In this document: positions 54,716-61,139 of the stretch, one piece after another
How the letters are laid out: the number at the start of each line of letters is the position of its first letter
Position numbering within the stretch: the first letter of the stretch is position 1
Assembly: GCF_900115055.1 (NCBI RefSeq)
Contig: NZ_FOVD01000001.1
Span: 558,001 to 622,000 of the forward strand
Direction of reading: 5' to 3'
DNA: 64,000 bases
Source of the DNA: Chryseobacterium oleae
GTDB taxonomy: Bacteria > Bacteroidota > Bacteroidia > Flavobacteriales > Weeksellaceae
Notes under the pieces: model-generated
Seen by the model: the letters and a program-made list of their open reading frames with translations, nothing else
The model's database searches: none
What the model was told of the DNA's origin: nothing
Made by a program: the position numbers and the translations under genes

Positions 54716-55420
54716 TTAGATGATGTACTTCTTTGTTTTCACTTCAATTTCAGATCCTTCTGCCAGCATGACAGAGATGGGTTTTTGGTCATTAAGGAAC
54801 TGAAAGTCTTTTCCGTACAGCGTATTAAATTCAATATCCAACTTATAATCTTTAATAGGATAATGTTTCCATTTCGGATGGCAGACTTCATATTCGGAGG
54901 TTTTATATTCCCTTTTGGTGAATCCGTAGTAATGTTCGGTAATGAATTCAAATTCTGAATCATTTTCCATAGGCAAAGCTATACGATCAGCTGTGATTTG
55001 GATGGAATGCCAGCTTTTGTCTTTCCATGCATATTTTACAGTCAGTTCATCAGCGTTCACCCTGATGTCATTATTCATCGGCATTGTTTTATAATTTTCT
55101 TTGTAAAATGAATTCGCCACAAAGCTGAGCGCATATTTTGGAACGATCTCTTTAATGAAAACAACGCCTCTCTTCCAGGTATTTTTTTCTCTTTTTTTAA
55201 CGTAAAATCTTAGATTGACTTCTTCAAAATTCCGGTAGAAAGGAATGGAAAGACCTAGTAATTTCGTGTTTAAAAACATAAATCCAACCACGCTTACATA
55301 ACATTTTCCGTGGTAAAAATCCAGCTCAGTTCCTTCAGGAAGATACTTGATTAAAACCTCAGGGTCTATGTCGTAATTGATGATGGCTAGTTTTCGCCAT
55401 TCGGCTTGCAGAAAGTTCAT
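54716..55420 (-). CDS. DUF2071 (YqjF-like) protein
   Basis: I chose ATG 55,420 (MNFLQAEWRKLAIINYDIDP), 234 residues; a longer frame to 55,555 would read heptad repeat DNA as protein. Features: LIKYLPEGTELDFYHGKCYV, SVVGFMFLNTKLLGLSIPFY, NLRFYVKKREKNTWKRGVVF. These match the DUF2071 / acetoacetate decarboxylase-like fold. Soluble, no signal. Probably in the same regulon as the desaturase, which lies 270 bp upstream on the same strand. Confidence 0.8.
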   Translation of the reverse strand: MNFLQAEWRKLAIINYDIDPEVLIKYLPEGTELDFYHGKCYVSVVGFMFLNTKLLGLSIPFYRNFEEVNLRFYVKKREKNTWKRGVVFIKEIVPKYALSFVANSFYKENYKTMPMNNDIRVNADELTVKYAWKDKSWHSIQITADRIALPMENDSEFEFITEHYYGFTKREYKTSEYEVCHPKWKHYPIKDYKLDIEFNTLYGKDFQFLNDQKPISVMLAEGSEIEVKTKKYII

Positions 55421-55652
55421 TTTGTTGTTTTTTGGGTTAGGGATACGGGTTTGAGAGTCGGAGGGTTTTAGTGTTTCGGGCTTTAGGGTGAGCTTTAGTT
55501 GTCTGAAATCTGATATTTTGCATCTTGATTCTGAGCTCAGGTCCTTGACCCTCACAATTCACCATTCACTTGCGAAGCACAGTTCACCATTGACATTCAT
55601 CATCCCACTTGAAAGTCTAAGCCTCAATCTCATGTCTCATGTCTTCTATTTT
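55421..55652. repeat. Heptad-type repeat region upstream of the DUF2071 gene
   Basis: Contains GGGTTTGAGAGTCGGAG-type and GTCTGAA/ATCTGAT units in the same order as the array at 22.4 kb, then heptamers such as CAATTCA and CCATTCA, and a doubled CTCATGT. More degenerate than the other arrays. Confidence 0.55.
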
Positions 55653-56434
55653 TTAAAAAGTCTGCTTCTTGTTCAGGTCCGGGAGTGCTTTATCTATTCT
55701 TTCGGCCAGTTCGGGTAGCTGATGGTGGGAACGGCAGGGAAAAGATGGTGCTCCATATGGTAAAACATACTGAAGGTAAGCTTATTTTTCCAGGATCCGC
55801 GTTGTGTTCTTGCGATATTGGGCTCATCATCGGTATCATGATGAACGGTCCATACTGCAAAGAATGCCATTAGAAATTCTCCGAAAATCATGACTAACAC
55901 GTGATACATCAGGAAATGAATCTGAAAAAAGAACACCAAGAAAGTAAAACCCGCAATAGAAACGAGTTCTATTAACATATTCCGTTTATAGTTTTTATTG
56001 GCCTTTTTAAAGGTTATCCAGTGAATCAGGAACATATGTCTTGGGCCATACAAAATAGCTTCATACCATTTCATAGACGCTGATTTCCCTTCATAATCCT
56101 CTTCTGAAAGACAGAATTTATGATGCCTGATATGATTAAATTTTACCGCATGAATGGAAGCCATCATTAAAATACTGTTGAGATACAGAGACAGCCATGT
56201 AAGAACTTTTCCCGTTCCCAATGCTTTATGAAAACCATTATGCACCTGTCTGAGCGCTGTCAGAAAATAGAATCCTGAGAAAGGAAGCGCCAACCAGTAA
56301 TATTCATGATAAGCCAGCAGGACCGAAATGAAAAACCATGGTAGACTGATATTGTTTTCGATCAGCATTTCTTTGATAGAAAGGGTTTTAAGATCTTTCC
56401 ATTCTACTTTTTTGATGAGTTCGAGATGGTTCAT
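55653..56434 (-). pseudogene. Fatty acid desaturase with a one-base frameshift near its C-terminus
   Basis: The frame from ATG 56,434 stops at 55,694 after 246 residues. His boxes HNGFH (box 1), HIRHH (box 2) and HMEHH (box 3) are present, with multiple membrane segments, typical of acyl-lipid desaturases. After PAVPTIS the frame runs YPNWPKE and stops. In the next frame the expected family end appears: LPELAERIDKALPDLNKKQT, to a stop at 55,653. A one-base deletion near 55,717-55,723 explains this. Active-site His boxes are upstream of the shift, so activity may be retained. Likely a sequencing error or recent mutation. Confidence 0.75.
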
Positions 56435-56468
56435 GTTTTTGTTTTAGAGGTTTGGGATATGTGCGAGT

Positions 56469-56834
56469 TTATGGATAAGATTCATAGACTCTGTAATAAT
56501 CATAAATGTAAATCACGGCCATCACAGGGCTGTAAAATAAAGAGGCAAATAAAACGGACATTAAAATTTGAGAAATATCGTAATTTGCAACAGATGCATA
56601 TTTCAAAAGTATAGATACCCAAACAGGTATAATCAATATTCCGTAGATGATATAAAAAACTGATTTCTTTATGGGCAGAAACAGTCTGATCAGAAAACTT
56701 ATCAACTGGGCGCTACCCGTCACATAGTAGAACAAGAGGAAATTATAGCCGCCAAAACTTGCCAGGATCATTCCAGTCATCAGCATGATCAGCTGAATAT
56801 AAAAGTCGATTATTACAAATGTTCTCATGATCAT
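56469..56834 (-). CDS. Small membrane protein, part of the regulator-desaturase unit
   Basis: 121 residues with four membrane helices (FYIQLIMLMTGMILASF; FLLFYYVTGSAQLISFLIRL; VFYIIYGILIIPVWVSILL; ILMSVLFASLFYSPVMAVIY). No family recognised. 34 bp upstream of the desaturase start. Confidence 0.7.
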   Translation of the reverse strand: MIMRTFVIIDFYIQLIMLMTGMILASFGGYNFLLFYYVTGSAQLISFLIRLFLPIKKSVFYIIYGILIIPVWVSILLKYASVANYDISQILMSVLFASLFYSPVMAVIYIYDYYRVYESYP

Positions 56835-56906
56835 TTCTTTTAAAAGGTTAAGAAATCGCCTCTTGTTCTTTTATGGTTGGATCTGAAGGTGATGTACATC
56901 CAGATT

Positions 56907-57308
56907 TTAAAGATGAGTGTTTTCATTTTCGATGAGTTTTTCTTTGTTCATAGCATGTTTACGGCCTTTCAGAAACAGAAGAAGGTTAAGAAGCATCATC
57001 AGGCCGAGATAGATGGAAAAGCCTCCGATCTTTTTACTTAAAGCGACAACCAGTCTTTCTATGGTTTCAATCTGAAAAAATTCAATGATGCATAAAGCAA
57101 ATCCGATATTCAGGAGATAAAAACCAATCTTAAAGAGGGAATTCGTTGCCATCGCGATGTCTTTTTTCTGGTGAAAAATATCAATCATGAATGTTTTTGA
57201 GTTTTTGAACAGAAACTGTGATACCAATACGGTAAGAGCGATTACAATAGGAAGATAAATCATGTACGCTGAAAAATTGTACGTCGTGGTTAAAACTGTT
57301 GTGGTCAT
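56907..57308 (-). CDS. Small membrane protein, second in the series
   Basis: 133 residues, three helices (MIYLPIVIALTVLVSQFLF; LFKIGFYLLNIGFALCIIEF; GFSIYLGLMMLLNLLLFLKG). Ends in a charged tail. Starts 7 bp after the next gene's stop. Family not recognised. Confidence 0.7.
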   Translation of the reverse strand: MTTTVLTTTYNFSAYMIYLPIVIALTVLVSQFLFKNSKTFMIDIFHQKKDIAMATNSLFKIGFYLLNIGFALCIIEFFQIETIERLVVALSKKIGGFSIYLGLMMLLNLLLFLKGRKHAMNKEKLIENENTHL

Positions 57309-57315
57309 AGCTGTA

Positions 57316-57660
57316 TTATTTTAATGTTAATTTGTTTCTTAAAAAGTAAAGCGTAAAAATGTTCATAAAATGCAGTACACATAGGATCAAAGCAATATAC
57401 CCGATACGGATAGCAGTCACTGCGATGACTTCTTCCAAAGAACTCACCCGGTCCCAGAATGCCAGATTGACAGCAATATATCCCAGACTCAGCAGATAGT
57501 AGCACCCAAGAAGAATCCTGTTGATGGTAAGGCACATATCACTATCATGAATCAGGTATTCCAGATAAACCTTTCCGGCCTGAAAACATCGCCTTCCGAC
57601 ATCTATGGTGATGTAAGAACTCACCATAAGAAAAATGACATATGAGACTATATTAAACAT
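57316..57660 (-). CDS. Small membrane protein, first after the regulator
   Basis: 114 residues, three helices (FNIVSYVIFLMVSSYITI; RILLGCYYLLSLGYIAVNLA; IRIGYIALILCVLHFMNIFT). The operator-like palindrome at 57,674-57,697 lies 14 bp upstream of its ATG. An overlapping frame at 57,305-57,535 is a shadow. Family not recognised. Confidence 0.7.
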   Translation of the reverse strand: MFNIVSYVIFLMVSSYITIDVGRRCFQAGKVYLEYLIHDSDMCLTINRILLGCYYLLSLGYIAVNLAFWDRVSSLEEVIAVTAIRIGYIALILCVLHFMNIFTLYFLRNKLTLK

Positions 57661-57673
57661 CTTATAAATATTA

Positions 57674-57697
57674 TATTTTCAGTAATTTTTGAAAATT
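57674..57697. promoter_or_regulatory. Operator copy 2, before the first membrane gene
   Basis: ATTTTCAG-TAATTT-TTGAAAAT; nearly identical to copy 1 at 58,280. Placed between the regulator stop and the membrane gene start. Confidence 0.55.
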
Positions 57698-57728
57698 AAA
57701 TTCAAATAAAAAAGGATGATCTCCTCTT

Positions 57729-58232
57729 CTATTTTAGCAGGTTGGTAATTTTTCCTACCAGCCAGTGATCATCGCTTTTGATTGCCAGATCCATGATATT
57801 ATTAATCTTTCCGGTCACAGAGCTGAAATCATCCATCAGCTTTACAAATTCTTTCGCTTCATCGGAATCTTTGTCTTCTATATTCTTCAATTCTTCCAGA
57901 AAAGAAATGACAGGTTCTATTTCCCTTTTTCGTCTTTCCTTCGTGATTTGCTTAAACAGATACCAGACATCTTTTTCTGCTACGAAATACTCTTTCCGGT
58001 CTCCTTTTACAAATTCTTTTTTTACAATTCCCCAGTCTATCAATGCACGGAGGTTCATATTGGCGTTTCCCCTTGAAATCTCCAGCTGCTCCATCACATC
58101 ATCGGTAGAAAGAGGCTTTCCAGTGGCCAGAAGCAATGCATGAACCTGTGCCATCGTACGGTTGATTCCCCAGTTGGTGGCGAAGGTTCCCCATGTTTGA
58201 ATGTACTTTTCTTTTGCTTCTGATAGTTTCAT
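57729..58232 (-). CDS. GbsR/MarR-family transcriptional regulator
   Basis: 167 residues. Winged helix: GINRTMAQVHALLLATGKPL, DDVMEQLEISRGNANMNLRA and LIDWGIVKKEFVKGDRKEYF, characteristic of GbsR-like repressors. A helical C-terminus follows. The gene lies at the head of the membrane-protein/desaturase unit. A palindromic site overlaps the -33 box of its own promoter, so it is probably an autorepressor. Confidence 0.85.
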   Translation of the reverse strand: MKLSEAKEKYIQTWGTFATNWGINRTMAQVHALLLATGKPLSTDDVMEQLEISRGNANMNLRALIDWGIVKKEFVKGDRKEYFVAEKDVWYLFKQITKERRKREIEPVISFLEELKNIEDKDSDEAKEFVKLMDDFSSVTGKINNIMDLAIKSDDHWLVGKITNLLK

Positions 58233-58258
58233 TTTTTCTCTGTCTTTAATTTCTATAA

Positions 58259-58288
58259 CAAATATAATTATATTTTTTGAATTTTCAA
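58259..58288 (-). promoter_or_regulatory. Flavobacterial promoter of the regulator gene
   Basis: On the minus strand: TTG (58,288-58,286), 19-nt spacer, TATATTTG (58,266-58,259). Leader of about 22-27 nt before ATG 58,232. Confidence 0.7.
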
Positions 58289-58303
58289 TAATATTTGAAA
58301 ATT
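58280..58303. promoter_or_regulatory. Operator copy 1, overlapping the -33 box
   Basis: A perfect inverted repeat AATTTTCAA-TAATAT-TTGAAAATT. The left arm contains the CAA that is the TTG box of the regulator promoter, so binding here would block transcription. Confidence 0.65.
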
Positions 58304-58316
58304 AATTTTTATCCAT

Positions 58317-58373
58317 TTGACAGGACGGTGTCCTATCCTGGGTGAAATCGTCACTTCGTAACTGGCTGTTTGT
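58317..58373. repeat. Two-hairpin dispersed repeat, copy C
   Basis: AGGACGGTGTCCT (hairpin 1) followed by the shared middle and GTCAC...GTAAC (hairpin 2 with one mismatch). About 57 bp, ending at the SGNH gene's stop. Confidence 0.6.
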
Positions 58374-59306
58374 TTAGTGGTTTATTATTTTTGGAAGCTT
58401 TTGTTCTACCAGTTTGGTAAGCTTTTCTGCCCCGATATTGTTCAGGTGATCTCCGTCATAGAAGTCAGTGATGTTAAAATAAGAACTTTGCATAAAATCA
58501 ATATGAGAGCATGTTTCCGGGTATTTCTTTAATAAATCATCATATACCTTCATGGTACGGGCAAGCTGGGTTCGGTTGCAATTCTGATAATATTTAAGAG
58601 TAACGGGACTTGAAAGAAAAATAACCCTGATCTTTTTTTCTTCAGCAATTCTGACTATCCTGTTTAATGCTTCCTTATTTATTTCAAAATTGTTTTGGTA
58701 TTCTTCTGACTGTATATCAAAAGTATGTCTTCCGGCTGCTACTTTTGCCGTCTTATTGATATCAAACGGAGAAGGTGATTGGTATGAAGTTCCAAATCCC
58801 AGTTCAGTACTTAGTCTGCTGTATTTATCGTGAACATAATAATTTTCAATCTTTTTGATCTGATCCTGAATCTTTCCGTTAAAAATTTCTGCATAATTGG
58901 CCAGGTCATGCCCTATCCAGAAGTGATAATATATATTGTAATTTTTAACTCTCCACTTTTCATTAGCCGTTTCAAGAGTATAATACATGGAAACGTAATC
59001 TGCAGGAATCACAATATATTTCAGATTTTTCCAATGGTATTTATCCAGAATCATCTGATCCAGATCAAGTGACTGCGATATATAAGATGCATTATAAGAT
59101 TGATGTAATGCATAGTCCGGATTAATCCCAAAATATACATGTGAGTTTCCCAGATATAGGACTTCTACTTTGCCGGAGTTTTTCTTTAAATAATCATTTT
59201 TGACACTGTACTCATTAGGTATTTTTTCAGCCATATACTCTATTGTAACCAAAACAGCGACAACCGGAATCATGAAGTAAACGAGATTTTTTAACAGCTT
59301 TTTCAT
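58374..59306 (-). CDS. SGNH/DltD-like protein paired with an MBOAT enzyme
   Basis: 310 residues. One N-terminal anchor (LVYFMIPVVAVLVTIEYMA). The extracytoplasmic part has a GxSH-type block (VLYLGNSHVYFGINP) and a C-terminal DxxH block (DFYDGDHLNNIGAEKL), typical of SGNH-fold acyltransferase partners such as AlgX/DltD. Overlaps the MBOAT gene by one base (TAATG). Probably transfers acyl groups to an exported polysaccharide. Confidence 0.75.
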   Translation of the reverse strand: MKKLLKNLVYFMIPVVAVLVTIEYMAEKIPNEYSVKNDYLKKNSGKVEVLYLGNSHVYFGINPDYALHQSYNASYISQSLDLDQMILDKYHWKNLKYIVIPADYVSMYYTLETANEKWRVKNYNIYYHFWIGHDLANYAEIFNGKIQDQIKKIENYYVHDKYSRLSTELGFGTSYQSPSPFDINKTAKVAAGRHTFDIQSEEYQNNFEINKEALNRIVRIAEEKKIRVIFLSSPVTLKYYQNCNRTQLARTMKVYDDLLKKYPETCSHIDFMQSSYFNITDFYDGDHLNNIGAEKLTKLVEQKLPKIINH

Positions 59307-60742
59307 TAAAATTGGAAATAAATAAAAATTTGTTCTTCACCCGAGAAATAAATAATACCCCCGATAAGGATGTAATAAAAACCCCATCTCACCCACCGGT
59401 TATGATCCAAATGGATCTTTTCAATGGCAAAATTTTCTTTCCTTCCAAACCACTCTACTGCCATAAAAAACAAGATGATCGCCACCAGCCACTTTACTTC
59501 TTTTTGCGGGTATTTTAAAAGTGAATAACTACAGACTCTCCGGATGTATTTTAATGCATCCATCACACTGTCAGCCCTGAAGAATATCCATGCAACCACG
59601 GTAAGGCCAAACGTGAAACCCATCATCAGGATTTCTTTTATAGTAGGAAATAAAGAGTTTTCAGCAACGACATCTAAATTATTTCTGTTGGTTTTAAAGA
59701 TGATTGAAGGCATGATAAATAAGGCATTTAAAAATCCCCAAACAATGAAGGTCCAATTGGCTCCATGCCAGAAACCGGAAACAAGGAAAATAATGAAGGT
59801 ATTTCTGATCCTCATCCAATTGCCCCCATTACTTCCCCCTAAAGGAATATAGAGATAATCCCGGAACCATGATGAAAGCGAAATATGCCAACGCCTCCAA
59901 AATTCCGCGATATCACGCGAAAAATAAGGATAATTGAAGTTCTTTAATAAATCAAACCCAAGAAGTCTCGCCGTCCCCAATGCAATATCTGAATACCCCG
60001 AAAAGTCCCCATAGATCTGAAATGCAAAGAGAATAGCACCAATAGCCAACGTACTGCCATACAATCCCTGATGATGAGCAAAGATCTCATTCACATAAAT
60101 GGCGCATTGATCCGCAATTACAATTTTTTTAAACAGCCCCCAAAGGATTTGCCGCAATCCGCTGACTGCATTTTCATAACTAAACGTTCTCTGAACTTTG
60201 ATCTGAGGCAATAAGTGGGTCGCTCTTTCAATAGGACCAGCTACCAATAAAGGGAAAAAGCTTACAAATAAGCTATAGTCTACAAAATTACGCTCAGCCT
60301 TTATCCTTTTCTTATAAATATCAATAACATATGAAAGACCATGAAATGTATAAAATGAAATCCCCACGGGAAGTATGATGTTAAGAAGCCAGATATTGAC
60401 TTTGAATCCGAAGTTTGACAAAAACTCTGCAAAGCTTTCGATAAAGAAATTGTAATATTTAAAAAAGCCTAGAAATCCCAAGTTAATGACAATACTTAAA
60501 GTCAGCCAGAACTTGGCTTCCCTGCTATTCTTGCTATTTTCAATCTTAATGCCTGAGAAATAATCCAATCCAATAGAAAACATCAAAAGAAACAGAAACC
60601 GCCAGTCCCAACATGAATAAAAATAAAAGCTTGCGACAAGAAGTAAGATATTCTGCCATTTCAAACTTTTTCTTGCTATCCACCAATAAAGGCCAAATAT
60701 CACCGGAAAAAATAAGGCAAATGAGAGGGAATTAAATAACAT
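59306..60742 (-). CDS. MBOAT O-acyltransferase (AlgI/DltB-like)
   Basis: 478 residues with about ten membrane helices. Family marks: SYVIDIYKKRIKAERNFVDY, AEFWRRWHISLSSWFRDYLY (conserved RRWHxS) and the catalytic His in SGFWHGANWTFIVWG. It moves acyl groups across the membrane for transfer to polysaccharides by the SGNH partner downstream. Own promoter at 60,764-60,797. Confidence 0.92.
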   Translation of the reverse strand: MLFNSLSFALFFPVIFGLYWWIARKSLKWQNILLLVASFYFYSCWDWRFLFLLMFSIGLDYFSGIKIENSKNSREAKFWLTLSIVINLGFLGFFKYYNFFIESFAEFLSNFGFKVNIWLLNIILPVGISFYTFHGLSYVIDIYKKRIKAERNFVDYSLFVSFFPLLVAGPIERATHLLPQIKVQRTFSYENAVSGLRQILWGLFKKIVIADQCAIYVNEIFAHHQGLYGSTLAIGAILFAFQIYGDFSGYSDIALGTARLLGFDLLKNFNYPYFSRDIAEFWRRWHISLSSWFRDYLYIPLGGSNGGNWMRIRNTFIIFLVSGFWHGANWTFIVWGFLNALFIMPSIIFKTNRNNLDVVAENSLFPTIKEILMMGFTFGLTVVAWIFFRADSVMDALKYIRRVCSYSLLKYPQKEVKWLVAIILFFMAVEWFGRKENFAIEKIHLDHNRWVRWGFYYILIGGIIYFSGEEQIFIYFQF

Positions 60743-60763
60743 TTACATTTTTAATTTGTTTCG

Positions 60764-60797
60764 CAAATATAAAAAAGAAACAATACATATTTATCAA
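60764..60797 (-). promoter_or_regulatory. Flavobacterial promoter of the MBOAT-SGNH operon
   Basis: On the minus strand: TTG (60,797-60,795), 23-nt spacer, TATATTTG (60,771-60,764). Leader of about 18 nt before ATG 60,742. Confidence 0.7.
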
Positions 60798-60942
60798 CAT
60801 AAATATTAATTTATTTAATTAAATATTAAATAAAAACATTATATATTAAAATAAATAAATATCACACTAAACAGTGTACCGAGGAATTTATTTAATCATA
60901 GAGAAACCCTTTCTTCCATTGTCTATTTGTGATTGGTAATTA

Positions 60943-60985
60943 TACTATCTTTTGCTAAACCGTCACTTTATGACTGACTGGATAT
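60943..60985. repeat. Two-hairpin dispersed repeat, degenerate copy D
   Basis: The first hairpin is lost; the TGCTAAACCGTCACTTTATG section and hairpin 2 (GTCA...TGAC) remain. The rest of the gap from 60,798 to 61,073 is AT-rich with no gene seen. Confidence 0.45.
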
Positions 60986-61073
60986 AGCTTATACAACAAA
61001 AAGAGATACTGCTTAAAAACAATACCTCTATCTTGTATTTTGATTTAAATCATTTTCCTTAAAACATTCCCAG

Positions 61074-61139
61074 CATTACTCATTACTCATTACTCATTAC
61101 TCATTACTCATTACTCCTCATTACTCATTACTCATAATT
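61074..61139. repeat. Tandem CATTACT heptamers running into a coding sequence
   Basis: Six exact CATTACT units in tandem from 61,074 to 61,115, a 3-bp interruption, two more units, then CATAATT. The end of the array encodes the last residues (MSNE) and the stop codon (61,121-61,123) of the alpha-2-macroglobulin gene. Confidence 0.9.

Noticed and set aside
57305..57535. 76-codon minus-strand frame
   Set aside because: Shadow of the membrane protein gene 57,316-57,660 in another frame.
61074..61139. CRISPR array
   Set aside because: Units are 7 bp without spacers, so tandem repeats and not CRISPR; the same holds for the other heptad arrays.
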